Below, piece after piece: positions 1 to 8,047 of a DNA stretch of 24,665 nt. Positions within the stretch are counted from its first letter, which is position 1, and each line of letters starts with the position of its first letter. The translations under genes and the position numbers were made by a program. The stretch is from positions 19,037 to 43,701 of the forward strand of contig DCAE01000059.1 in assembly GCA_002311385.1 (NCBI GenBank), read 5' to 3'. The notes beneath the pieces are model-generated. The model had not been told where the DNA came from, searched no databases, and saw only the letters and a program-made list of their open reading frames with translations. The DNA is from Dehalococcoidia bacterium UBA1141 (lineage in GTDB: Bacteria; Chloroflexota; Dehalococcoidia; Lucifugimonadales; UBA3495).

Positions 1-112
1 CCGTCCGGTTGGTTCACCGTCCGGAAGTAGGGTTGTAGACTATTATGCCAACTCTCAGCGGCCAGCGCAACTTTTGTCGTGGTTATGTCAGCCAATGAAA
101 GCCTTATCGTAA

Positions 113-1317
113 ATGAAGTGCTTATTCTCCCACATATTGTCTCTGCGGTGGCTATACCTCGTCGTTGCGATAGCGGCCGTTGGTTGCGTCGCTGAGCCAT
201 CGCAGAACCCCTGACTCAAATAGCCCTGCCTCACGACGGATTTGTGACGCCGACTACCCACCCTGATGTTACCCATAACTCAACCCTCACTAAATACCAA
301 GTGTCTTCCCCAACGAGTGGCCCCAAATCGGTATTACCTCCACCCGGAACACAACAGCCCACAAGGTTGGCTATCCTTGGGATACCTTCGCCTATTGAGG
401 TGAAGGTTATGGGAGTCATTGATACCGGTTGCTTGGACAGTTGGGGCGCAACGGCTAAGAAATTCACAGTCAATAACATTCTAGACCGGACTATGACGCT
501 GAATCTGGATCAGAAATCGGGGGAGCAAGATCCGGGTGGGGGCATGACCTTCAGTCAGTTGTTGTCGTTTGGCAGATTGTTGGCCTTTGTGGAGGAGGAG
601 GACCGGGACTTCAGCGAAGAACTGGTGTCCCACGGTCTGGCCAGGGTTTATACCGAAGGTCAGAGCAGTCGAGAAGACCTGCTGATCCGATTGCAGAAGC
701 AGGCACAAGCAAACTATGAAGGGCTTTGGGGTTGTCGGCAGAAGAGCCCAGTTATAACGCCAGCACCGAATCAACCACCCGTTACATCCTCTGATACAAC
801 CGAACCAATCCCAACCATGGCCCCGCAGTCTGCGAAAAACCCTACGCCGTCCAATCCCATAGCCGACGCCGACTACCATCCCCGCTCCAACAGCGACAAT
901 ATCCCCGACTGCTGCATCAACGCCGGCACCGACCAAGTCTCCAACCGCCACCGCCGTCCCTACCGCGACACCTGTTCCAGTGCCCACGGACATGCCTGCT
1001 CCAATCCCTACTGTAACTTCGGTGCCGACTCCAATGCAACCCCGACCTCGACGCCTGTGCATATGCCGTTGCCGAACGGCCTGGGATGCGCAGAACGTCA
1101 AGTAGATGTAAATTCAGCTTCAGCAGACGACCGGGAATTGATTATTCATATTGGGCCGGCACGTGTCGGCGATGCGGTACAAATCAGGCCATTCGATTCA
1201 TTGGAAGATTTGCTACGTATCAACGGGATTGGCCCGTCCCGTCTTACCGACATTCAGGCCGAAGGTATTGCTTGTGTAGGAATCCAGACATCCCGCAGTT
1301 CCTACCCCGGGATGTGA
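113..1317 (+). pseudogene. Lipoprotein with SNase-like and helix-hairpin-helix domains, reading frame broken
   Basis: The pieces of one protein lie in alternating frames. From ATG 113 a frame encodes a hydrophobic signal ending in a lipobox-like AAVGC (Cys 25), then stops at 212-214. The adjoining frame, open from 196, carries an SNase-like region at about 400-740 (IDTGCLDSWG, then FGRLLAFV and HGLARVYTEG) and runs to 1317. A Pro/Thr-rich linker typical of such lipoproteins reads cleanly in the first frame at 863-1031 (PTPTTIPAP... to VPTPMQP), while the SNase frame there gives an unpatterned sequence. The C-terminal part (1105-1290, QVDVNSAS ... LLRINGIGPSR) is a ComEA-like helix-hairpin-helix DNA-binding domain back in the SNase frame. 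So at least one real shift follows the signal peptide, and a compensating pair brackets the linker. The SNase catalytic residues also look eroded. It could be a decayed gene or assembly errors; the expected product is a surface-anchored DNA-binding lipoprotein. Confidence 0.6.
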
Positions 1318-1502
1318 GGAATAGGGCGAAATTTACGAGAACAGCAGCTTTGACCCAGCCATTCCGCCAGCCTATACTGCAATTCGTGCTTAGTATCTAG
1401 ACCAAGCTGCTGACCTGCCTCGGTTTGCCTGGAGATGGCCGTCGGATTCAGACCAAAGAACCCATACAACCCTGTGCTGGTAAAATTATCTGGGAAAGTG
1501 AC

Positions 1503-2972
1503 ATGCGAAACCTGTCAAAAGACCTGTTTTTGAACACCATGACTTGCCCGACATTGGGCTGGGAACTGCGGAACGATGATATTTCCGGCCACGGGTCTCA
1601 ATTTCCCAGGACATTAGGTGAAAAGTTTCGGGTTGAGCAAGGGATTGATATCGGAAATCGCGCTAGGTCACTGTTTCCCACCGGTTTGCTCATCGAAGAA
1701 AAGGACATGGCTCGGGCTGCGGCTGCAACCCGGCAAGCCATGGAAGACCCCCGTATACTCACCATTTTTGAGGCGGCATTTTTCGTAGACAGCACGGCGG
1801 CTAGGGCTGACATATTAATCAGGGATGGAACAGGCTGGTCGTTGATAGAAGTTAAATCCAGTGCCAACGACCGGGGAAATTACATAGATGACATGGCCTA
1901 TACCGCCATGGCGCTTACGCAAGCCGGCCTGGTAATTACCAGCGCCTCATTGCTGCTAATCTCCAAAGAATTTCGCCTGGGTATGGACAACCGGGATCTT
2001 TTCGTGGAAGTGGACCACACTGATGAGGTTTTGCTCCACGCCGAGGCTCTTCGCCAACTGTGGCCGAACATCATTGATGAAACCAGCGGGCCTGAAAAAC
2101 CTAGGCCAGTGCTCAAATTTGAGTGCAAAAAGTGCTCTCTGTTTTCGGAATGCACCGGGAAAGAGATAAAGAATCACATCTTCCAAATTCCCCGACTGAG
2201 TCCCAAAAAATTCCTCGAACTGACCGCTTCCGGAATAGTGAGCATCGAAGATGTTCCTGCCAGCTTCCCTTTAACTGAGCGCCAAACCATGATGTGGGAG
2301 TCTGTCCAAGCCCAATCACCAATGGTGCGCGACGAGCTTGAGAGTGAGCTTGAGCGAATCGCCTGGCCAGCCCATTATTTGGATTTTGAATCCGTGATGA
2401 CTGCTATACCACTATATCCTAATACACCGCCTTATCACCAAGTTCCAACCCAATACTCCTCCCACTGCTGCGACAACGTGGGCCACGTCATGGCCCATGC
2501 CGAATACTTATGTGACCACACCAAGGACTCAAGGTTTGACTTGGCGAAGCGGCTCATTGAAGACCTTCCGGGTAACGGCAGCATAATCGTCTACTCCAAC
2601 TTTGAAAAAACGATAATCAATGCCTTGGCCGTCGCTTTCCCGTCTTTGGCTCCCTCTTTGGAATCCCTGGTAGACCGCATAGTAGATTTGCAAGACATCA
2701 TCATCAAGAATTTCTACCATCCCGACTTCGGCGGAAGTGTCTCTCTCAAGAGCACTCTACCCGCCTTGGTGCCGGACATGTCTTATTCCAGCTTGGCCAT
2801 CGGCGAAGGCGAAACCGCTATGGTGACCTTCGCCTACCTGGCCATGGGCAGATACGATAATGAATCAGCCGACGCTGAAAGGCGAAATTTGCTGGAGTAC
2901 TGCAAACAAGACACCTTGGCCATGGTGAAACTCCATGAACGGCTAGATGAGTATGTGCGGGGCGTGGGATAG
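1503..2972 (+). CDS. DUF2779 protein: RecB/Cas4-like nuclease fused to DnaQ-like exonuclease
   Basis: This 489-residue protein matches DUF2779 along its length. The N-terminal half has a PD-(D/E)XK-type core (D103 in RADILI, E116 and K118 in EVK). Cysteines at 15, 208, 211 and 217 have the Cys...CxxCx5C spacing of iron-sulphur nucleases such as Cas4 and AddB. The C-terminal half (about 290-485) is RNase H/DnaQ-like: YLDFES supplies the DxE (D294, E296), VDL a middle Asp (D396), and EYCKQDT a DEDDy-style YxxxD (Y466, D470). The start is ATG 1503 because the family begins with an LSK ... CP ... LW-like stretch (here MRNLSKDLF...TCPTLGW); an in-frame TTG at 1425 would add 26 unrelated residues. 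It stands alone, with no helicase or CRISPR genes nearby. The domain assignment is firm; the biological role of DUF2779 is not known to me. Confidence 0.88.
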   Translation: MRNLSKDLFLNTMTCPTLGWELRNDDISGHGSQFPRTLGEKFRVEQGIDIGNRARSLFPTGLLIEEKDMARAAAATRQAMEDPRILTIFEAAFFVDSTAARADILIRDGTGWSLIEVKSSANDRGNYIDDMAYTAMALTQAGLVITSASLLLISKEFRLGMDNRDLFVEVDHTDEVLLHAEALRQLWPNIIDETSGPEKPRPVLKFECKKCSLFSECTGKEIKNHIFQIPRLSPKKFLELTASGIVSIEDVPASFPLTERQTMMWESVQAQSPMVRDELESELERIAWPAHYLDFESVMTAIPLYPNTPPYHQVPTQYSSHCCDNVGHVMAHAEYLCDHTKDSRFDLAKRLIEDLPGNGSIIVYSNFEKTIINALAVAFPSLAPSLESLVDRIVDLQDIIIKNFYHPDFGGSVSLKSTLPALVPDMSYSSLAIGEGETAMVTFAYLAMGRYDNESADAERRNLLEYCKQDTLAMVKLHERLDEYVRGVG

Positions 2973-3100
2973 CCTCCGGACCGACAAATTTTCGTTAACC
3001 AAATCGGGTTCGGGAGCTTTTTAACTAGGCTAGCCTTCTGAAAATAATCGGCTGAATCATCTTGCGCTGAACTAGTTAGCCATGTGTTTAAGGAGTGATT

Positions 3101-4118
3101 GTGCGGGCTTTAGTCTTGGAAGAGTTCAACGGTCCCTTAGTCATGAAAGATGTGCCGGTCCCGATCATCAGTCCTCATGAAGTACTGGTCCGAGTGCGCA
3201 ACGTGGGAGTTTGCGGGACCGACCTGAAAATCAGGGCCGGGCGCATGGGCTTGGACGCGCTGCCTTTAATCATGGGCCATGAGGTGGCGGGCGAGGTCGC
3301 CGAGGTTGGCTCGGAAATCGAATATCTTGCGCCGGGAGACCGGGTCGCGGTGGGCTTTTACGTCACCTGCAGTAGATGCCAATTCTGCCGTGAGGGCAGA
3401 GATACCTTGTGCCCTCAAGTCCGGCAGCACGGCTTTAGCATCGACGGCGGCATGGCCGGTTACATCAAGACCCCTGGCGTCAACCTTTGCAAAGTGCCGG
3501 ACCATGTCCCTTTGGAGCAGGCCTGCATTCTGTCCGATGCAGTCTCCACCTCTTACCATGCTGTCACCAAACGGGCCCGCGTCGGCCCAGGCAATACCGT
3601 GGCCCTGATTGGCGTGGGCGGTGTTGGGCTTCACGCCCTGCATTGCCAAGTTGGCTGGCGGCTGCACCATTGCCGTGGACATCAACGACGCACGTTTAGC
3701 GCTGGCCCGAAAGTTGGGGGCCGATGCTGTGATTGACGCTCGTAACGGACCCTTCCATGAAGAGATTCTTCGTCTGACCGGCGGGGAAGGAGTGGACATG
3801 CTGTTGGAGTTCGTCTCCAACCAAGATACACTCCCATCCAGCTACCGAAGCCTCAAGAAGGCGGGCCGGTTGGTGTTCGTGGGCTACGTGCCCGAGATTC
3901 CCATGTCAATCATGCCCCACGAGTTAGTGCGAAACGAGTTTGAGATTATGTGTTCGCGCGCAACCACAAAACAGGAGATGCAAGAGACCATGAACCTGGT
4001 AGCCCAAGGCCGAATAAGGCCCATCGTGGACCAGGTATTTTCGTTGGAAGACGTGGAATTGGCCTTCTACGCCCTACGCCAAGGAAACTCCCTAGGTCGT
4101 AACGTAATCGCCGTCTGA
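3101..4118 (+). pseudogene. Zinc-dependent alcohol dehydrogenase (MDR family), one frameshift
   Basis: Two adjoining frames together give a complete medium-chain dehydrogenase of about 340 residues. The first (from GTG 3101, with AAGGAG at 3090-3095) holds the GroES-like half: catalytic-zinc Cys in GVCGTDLK, MGHEVAGEV, the four structural-zinc cysteines in CSRCQFCREGRDTLC, and the start of the Rossmann fold (GVGGVGLHA). The second carries IAKLAGG ... IAVDINDARLALARKLGADAVID and continues to the stop at 4118. The switch lies at about 3640-3642, where GLHAL is followed by IAKLAGG one base out of register. The first frame alone runs on to a stop near 3736 with nonsense sequence. Both halves look well conserved, so the lesion is recent or is a sequencing or assembly error. 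If intact, it would oxidise an alcohol or polyol with NAD(P). The substrate cannot be told. Confidence 0.85.
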
Positions 4119-4235
4119 GGCAAAACCAAGATTTGCTTAAGTCTCCGTTAAATTCACACTAGAGTCGGAAATGTTGGGGAGACCTTTTATCTCTGCGACG
4201 AAAATTCGGATTTGAATTCGAGAGGAATTCCCCCG

Positions 4236-5174
4236 ATGAAAATTGGCATCAGCGTACCCCGTACCCCCAATCCCACAGCCATGAAGCACTTCGCTAAAAG
4301 GACAGAAGAATTGGGCTTTGAGTCAATTCTGCTGGGAGACCACGTCGTGTTGCCTACTGGTGGCACCAACCAGTATCCCTATACCGCTGACGGCTCATTC
4401 TCCAGCGCGCCCGACGCCCCGTTCCTTGAGACCATGACTCTGCTGGGCTTCCTAGCCGCCTGCACGGACACCATAAAACTAGGCAGTACAGTAATAATTT
4501 TGCCCTACCGCAATCCGGTGGTTCAGGCCAAAATGTTCGCTTCTCTCGATGTCCTGAGTGAAGGGCGGATCATCTGTGGCGTGGGTGTCGGTTGGCTGGA
4601 GAAAGAGTTCGAGATTCTCGGAGTTCCCTATGCTGAGCGGGGTCCAATGAGTGACGAATTCATAGAAATCTTCAAAGTCCTGTGGACCGAGGAATTCCCC
4701 GAGTACAAAGGGAAGTACTACCAGCTTGACGGCATCCGTTTCTATCCCAAGCCGGTGCAGAAGCCCCACATCCCAATCTGGGTTGGCGGACACACGAAAG
4801 CGGCCCTCCGCCGAACCGCCAAATACGGCGACTGCTGGCACACCACTCGTCAAACTCCGGATTTTGTCGCCGGGCATCTGCCCTATTTACGTGACCGGAT
4901 AGAAAAGGCAGAAAGAGAAATCAGCAGCGTTTCGATTTCCTTAAAGCGCAGTGTCCATTTCACCGACATCGGTATCCAAGAGGCCGGTAACATCCGAAGT
5001 AACGGTGCGCTGATAGCCGGGACTCAAGAGATAATCGACGATGTTTATGCGTGCTGCGAAATCGGTATCGACCAGCTCACATACGATTTTCGCACCAACA
5101 GCTTGGACGACAGTATCCGCGTCATGGAGCACTTGGCCGACCGGGTTTTGCCGGTAGCAGACCGCCTGGGATAG
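4236..5174 (+). CDS. LLM-class F420-dependent oxidoreductase (TIGR03619-like)
   Basis: This 312-residue TIM-barrel protein belongs to the luciferase-like monooxygenase superfamily, F420-dependent branch. Family features are MKIGISVPRTPNP at the N-terminus, the LGFESILLGDHVVLP strand, the KLGSTVIILPYRNPV segment, GRIICGVGVGWLEKEFEILGVPY, and FYPKPVQKPHIPIWVGG. ATG 4236 was chosen because it starts exactly at the first beta strand and follows GAGAGG at 4220-4225; an in-frame upstream start would add eight residues with no homologous look. It follows the broken dehydrogenase by 117 bases on the same strand and may share its transcript. It ends 10 bases from the stop of the convergent carbonic anhydrase gene. 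Members hydride-transfer between F420H2 (or FMNH2) and varied substrates; the substrate cannot be predicted. Confidence 0.88.
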   Translation: MKIGISVPRTPNPTAMKHFAKRTEELGFESILLGDHVVLPTGGTNQYPYTADGSFSSAPDAPFLETMTLLGFLAACTDTIKLGSTVIILPYRNPVVQAKMFASLDVLSEGRIICGVGVGWLEKEFEILGVPYAERGPMSDEFIEIFKVLWTEEFPEYKGKYYQLDGIRFYPKPVQKPHIPIWVGGHTKAALRRTAKYGDCWHTTRQTPDFVAGHLPYLRDRIEKAEREISSVSISLKRSVHFTDIGIQEAGNIRSNGALIAGTQEIIDDVYACCEIGIDQLTYDFRTNSLDDSIRVMEHLADRVLPVADRLG

Positions 5175-5184
5175 CTTCTACCCA

Positions 5185-5691
5185 CTAAAGCCCGCTGTCT
5201 TTGAACATCTTGCCCCGCACAACCAGCTCTTCGGCGGTATGCCTCATCCCGGTAATCTGCTGTGGTGTCACTTCACGCTTGATCTGGCCCGGCACGCCGG
5301 TGACGAAAGAGCGCTCCGGAATGTTGGTGCCGGAAAGAATAACCGAGTTGGCGGCAACCAGGCAATGGGGGCCCAGCACAACCCCGGGGAGAACGGTGCA
5401 GTTATTCCCGAGCAGGGAACCCTCGCCAACGCGGTCGCAATGGACCACCACACAGTGCCCAACGCTCACGTGGTCTTCGATAACCAGACCGTCTCCGTGG
5501 ACCACGGAGCCCTCCTGGACGTTGACATGGTTTCCTATGACTATGGTGGTCGGTCCGTCACCGCGTATCGTGACGCCCGGCCAGATGCTGGCAAACTCTC
5601 CAATCTCCACGTTGCCGACCACGTATGCGAACTCGCTGACCCAAGCGGTGTCGGCAATCTTGGGCGTGTAATCCCCTAGCTTTCTAATCAA
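5185..5691 (-). CDS. Gamma-class carbonic anhydrase family protein
   Basis: This 168-residue left-handed beta-helix protein is built of hexapeptide repeats (VVGNVEIGEFASIWPGVTIRGD, IGNHVNVQEGSVVHGDG, IEDHVSVGHCVVVHCDRV). The three histidines that bind metal at trimer interfaces in the Cam/PaaY/YrdA family are visible as H65, H79 and H84, with the expected five-residue spacing of the last pair. The C-terminus (GVPGQIKREVTPQQI ... RGKMFKDSGL) is the usual helical tail. Length matches the short YrdA/CaiE-like members rather than Cam with its acidic loop, so activity could be carbonic anhydrase or an acyl-transfer-associated role. The start is a TTG at 5691 preceded by AGAGGG; a nearby ATG at 5696 is out of frame and closes at once. 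A terminator just upstream separates it from smpB. Confidence 0.9.
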   Translation of the reverse strand: MIRKLGDYTPKIADTAWVSEFAYVVGNVEIGEFASIWPGVTIRGDGPTTIVIGNHVNVQEGSVVHGDGLVIEDHVSVGHCVVVHCDRVGEGSLLGNNCTVLPGVVLGPHCLVAANSVILSGTNIPERSFVTGVPGQIKREVTPQQITGMRHTAEELVVRGKMFKDSGL

Positions 5692-5803
5692 TTCATTCCC
5701 TCTAATTACTTGAACTAAATACTTGAAATTTTGGGCATAACAACAACCCCATGATCCTGGCGTGATAATACCGTTGGCCTTGCGGGATAAACCATTTCAT
5801 CCC

Positions 5804-5838
5804 AAAAAAACGGGCTCCCAGTTACATATCCAGGAGCC
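5804..5838 (-). terminator. Rho-independent terminator after smpB
   Basis: On the minus strand GGCTCC (5838-5833) pairs with GGAGCC (5818-5813) across a 14-base loop, followed two bases later by a run of seven T (5810-5804). It lies about 80 bases beyond the smpB stop and ahead of the carbonic anhydrase gene, so it fits the end of the ctp-smpB transcript. The stem is short, hence moderate confidence. Confidence 0.55.
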
Positions 5839-5914
5839 GGAATTCTAAACGCCTTGACCAATGTTCATGCGGCTATTGCAGCTATGGCCAACACCTCAAA
5901 ACTAAACAGCGTGA

Positions 5915-6406
5915 CTATTCCTCGTTTCTCAATGCCCGGCGCGCTGCCATATCCATCTCTTTATCAATTATGGCCTGCTTCTTGTCGTACTGGCGTTTTC
6001 CTCTGGCTAAGGCCAACTCCACCTTTGCCACATGGTTCTTGATATACATGCGCAGCGGCACTATGGTCAAACGCTTTTCTGCCACCTCGCTTGCCAGATG
6101 AGATATTTCCGCTTTGTGCAGCAAGAGCTTTCGAGACCGCATCGGCTCGTGATTGTAAATATTTGCCGGGTCGTAGGTGGCAATGTGGGCATTCATCAAC
6201 CAAAGCTCACCGTTCAATGGCCGGGCATATGCCTCACGGAGGTCCACCTTGCCTGCTCGCACGGATTTAATCTCCGTGCCTGTTAGCACCAACCCGGCCT
6301 CGCGCCGGTCAAGAATCTCGTAATCAAAAAACGCACGCCTGTTGGACGCGATAGCATTGGAGTTGGGCCTGTTGGCGCCCGCTTTCTTTTTCGCCGTATT
6401 AGCCAT
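5915..6406 (-). CDS. smpB: SsrA-binding protein SmpB
   Basis: SmpB (163 residues) binds tmRNA and places it in the A site of stalled ribosomes for trans-translation. The family signature is clear: NRRAFFDYEILDRREAGLVLTGTEIKSVRAGKVDLREAYA, then LWLMNAHIATY, RSRKLLLHK, and the basic GKRQYDKK segment leading to the C-terminal tail (IIDKEMDMAARRALRNEE) that mimics an anticodon-stem ligand. Length is typical. The ATG at 6406 lies three bases after the stop of the upstream protease gene, so the two are almost certainly co-transcribed. No tmRNA gene (ssrA) is visible in the window, although it often sits near smpB. Confidence 0.97.
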   Translation of the reverse strand: MANTAKKKAGANRPNSNAIASNRRAFFDYEILDRREAGLVLTGTEIKSVRAGKVDLREAYARPLNGELWLMNAHIATYDPANIYNHEPMRSRKLLLHKAEISHLASEVAEKRLTIVPLRMYIKNHVAKVELALARGKRQYDKKQAIIDKEMDMAARRALRNEE

Positions 6407-6409
6407 AAA

Positions 6410-7648
6410 TCAGCCGCCCTGCTGTATCAACTCTTGGAGAAGTTCAAGAGCCAGATCCAATTGCGAATCCTCTGAGTCATCTTCGGACGCTTCTTGAATG
6501 ATATCGGGCGTGAGCCCTTCCCCTTCTATCAATCCGCCGTTTGGCGTGAACCACCTGGCGATGGTGAAGTTTACCCCGGAACGGTCTGTAAGGCGGAATA
6601 GATTGTTCACGCTTCCTTTACCGAAGGTCTGAGTGCCAATCACCGTGGCCCTCTCATGGTCCATGATAGCGCCAGTAAATACCTCGCTGGCGCTGGCGCT
6701 GAATGCGTTGACCAGCACCACCATGGGTATGTCTTTGGCCTTACCGCCCCCTCTGACCTTCCAATCGGTGCGGTTATCTTTGGCGTCAACCTGATACAGC
6801 ACCAAACCGTCGTCCAAGAATTGGCTGGTTACGTTGACTACCGAAGAGAGCAGTCCTCCCGGATTGTTGCGCAGGTCCAGAATCAACCCGGCGCCCCGGG
6901 AGCGCTCAAATCGTTCCAGAGCTTCTTCCAGTTCTTCGTTCGTGGTGCCGGTAAAGGTGGATAAACGCAGGTGGCCAATGCTGCCCACCTGCATCGTCAA
7001 TCGGACGCTCTCGAGGGGAATGACTCCCCTTATGATTTTTAAAAGTAGAGGCGTGCTGCTGTCCAAATGAAGTATCAATAGTTCGATTGCAGTGCCTTTC
7101 TGACCCCGAATCTTTGACACTGCTTCCATCAAGCTGAGGCCCTGAGTGCTTTCGCCCTCAATTTCGAGAATGATGTCGCCGGGACGGATTCCTGCTTGCT
7201 CCGCCGGGGCGTCGGGCATGGGCGCAATGATTGTGATTCTACCGTCCCTGACACCTACTTCGGCGCCTATCCCTTCGAAGAACCCGCGGATGTCTTGAGA
7301 CTCGACGGAAAATTGCTCCGCAGTTAGAAATCCAGCGTAGGGGTCCTCCAGTGCCCGAAGCATGCCTCTGATGGCGCCATCGCTGAGTTCCTTGCCGTTC
7401 AGAACTTCTCCGTCGATGTGCTCGCGTGTCAACAATCGCCAGACCTCGGCCATTCGCTGGAATTCCGAGGGCAAGTCGTTCAACGCCTCGTCTTGACCCG
7501 GGGTAATCGCGGAGATTCTGGGGGCGTTGGAGTCGTTGGAGCCGCAAGCAACGGCGGCCGCCAGCGCAATCATTAACGCAATGGCCGCTAAAACCCCGGT
7601 TAAAACCCCGTAGGAGGACTTGCCTCTGGTCAGTTCAGGTCTATTCAA
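6410..7648 (-). CDS. C-terminal processing peptidase, S41 family, lipoprotein-like
   Basis: This S41-family serine protease of about 412 residues acts outside the membrane on C-termini of exported proteins. A hydrophobic N-terminal segment (VLTGVLAAIALMIALAAAVAC) ends in a lipobox-like AVAC, suggesting lipid anchoring. A PDZ domain follows (about 125-210, GIGAEVGVRDG ... GIRPGDIILEIEG), then the tail-specific protease core with LILDLRNNPGGLL. The catalytic Ser lies in FSASASEVF (S319) and the Lys in TFGKG (K344), at the usual 25-residue spacing. The start is TTG 7648, preceded by GGGAG eight bases upstream; an in-frame TTG at 7663 is possible but lacks an SD. A promoter candidate and dyad lie about 110 bases upstream. 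It is followed at once by smpB. Confidence 0.92.
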   Translation of the reverse strand: MNRPELTRGKSSYGVLTGVLAAIALMIALAAAVACGSNDSNAPRISAITPGQDEALNDLPSEFQRMAEVWRLLTREHIDGEVLNGKELSDGAIRGMLRALEDPYAGFLTAEQFSVESQDIRGFFEGIGAEVGVRDGRITIIAPMPDAPAEQAGIRPGDIILEIEGESTQGLSLMEAVSKIRGQKGTAIELLILHLDSSTPLLLKIIRGVIPLESVRLTMQVGSIGHLRLSTFTGTTNEELEEALERFERSRGAGLILDLRNNPGGLLSSVVNVTSQFLDDGLVLYQVDAKDNRTDWKVRGGGKAKDIPMVVLVNAFSASASEVFTGAIMDHERATVIGTQTFGKGSVNNLFRLTDRSGVNFTIARWFTPNGGLIEGEGLTPDIIQEASEDDSEDSQLDLALELLQELIQQGG

Positions 7649-7740
7649 GAAAGGGTCTCCCAATTGGCGCCTAAATCAAGCGGTTGATTTGGCTGTGGAA
7701 TTGCAGGCGGACCAACTACGCTTTCCCCCAAATGCGATCC

Positions 7741-7762
7741 TGTTACGATTCCAATTGTAACA
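7741..7762. promoter_or_regulatory. 22-bp imperfect palindrome, possible operator of ctp
   Basis: TGTTAC at 7741-7746 mirrors GTAACA at 7757-7762, and the inner ATT/AAT also pair, giving 9 of 11 symmetric positions. It overlaps the putative -10 of the ctp promoter on the minus strand, the position expected of a repressor site. No regulator gene is adjacent. Confidence 0.35.
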
Positions 7763-7788
7763 TAGGGCCATTCGGGTTCTGGCCTCAA
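7759..7788 (-). promoter_or_regulatory. Putative sigma70-type promoter for ctp-smpB
   Basis: Read on the minus strand, TTGAGG (7788-7783) and TATGTT (7764-7759) are separated by 18 bases, about 110 bases ahead of the ctp start. Each box matches four of six consensus positions. The prediction rests on pattern alone. Confidence 0.3.
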
Positions 7789-7907
7789 ATATGTAATCTC
7801 CACGCCTGGCGGCGGGATTCGTTCTGTACCCGAATTAGCAGTCTCCGGCGACCTGACGCAATCGGTGACTGGGTCCATTACTGCGCTTGTTTTCCGATGT
7901 GGCCTTG

Positions 7908-7947
7908 ATTAACACCGCAATTAACACCGCAATTGACACCGCAATTT
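7908..7947. repeat. 12-bp tandem repeat, about 3.3 copies
   Basis: The unit ATTAACACCGCA occurs at 7908 and 7920 exactly, at 7932 with one change (ATTGACACCGCA), and begins again at 7944. It lies about 100 bases before the HMGCS-like gene and upstream of its putative promoter. It may be a slippage product or an array of binding sites. Confidence 0.85.
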
Positions 7948-7994
7948 AGCGACTGCTACGATTGCTCTAGTTCTAATGGCCTTTTGGACTGGTG

Positions 7995-8023
7995 TTCTGA
8001 TTATGCGTTCTATTTAATATAAA
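7995..8023 (+). promoter_or_regulatory. Putative promoter of the HMGCS-like gene
   Basis: TTCTGA (7995-8000) and TATAAA (8018-8023) are spaced by 17 bases and end 24 bases before the TTG start, leaving room for the GGAG at 8036-8039. The -35 match is weak. Confidence 0.35.
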
Positions 8024-8047
8024 CGAGCGCCCTTCGGAGTTGAGCGG

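Larger units (their letters stand above)
7649..8047. other. Divergent intergenic region between ctp and the HMGCS-like gene
   Basis: About 400 bases hold no convincing gene. Visible elements are a minus-strand promoter candidate overlapped by a 22-bp dyad, a 12-bp tandem repeat, and a plus-strand promoter candidate just before the next gene. Short open frames on both strands (for example minus 7878-7645, whose stop overlaps the ctp TTG as TTGA) have Pro-rich, unpatterned translations, and I do not call them genes. Confidence 0.6.

Noticed and set aside
481..1101. Minus-strand open frame rich in Val-Gly repeats
   Set aside because: It is the antisense of the Pro/Thr-rich linker and nuclease-like region; the repeats mirror the plus-strand low complexity and there is no independent start signal.
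1086..1400. Plus-strand open frame overlapping the HhH region
   Set aside because: It is out of frame with a recognisable HhH domain and its translation shows no family pattern.
5201..5679. Two plus-strand frames opposite the carbonic anhydrase gene
   Set aside because: The minus-strand hexapeptide repeats and metal histidines are unambiguous; the plus frames are shadows.
5692..5914. tmRNA (ssrA) gene next to smpB
   Set aside because: No tRNA-like acceptor/T-arm or tag-peptide reading frame is visible; the gap contains only a terminator-like hairpin.
7645..7878. Minus-strand small frame ending in TTGA overlap with ctp
   Set aside because: The overlap is attractive for coupling, but the translation is Pro-rich and unpatterned, it lacks an SD and it runs through the promoter/dyad region.
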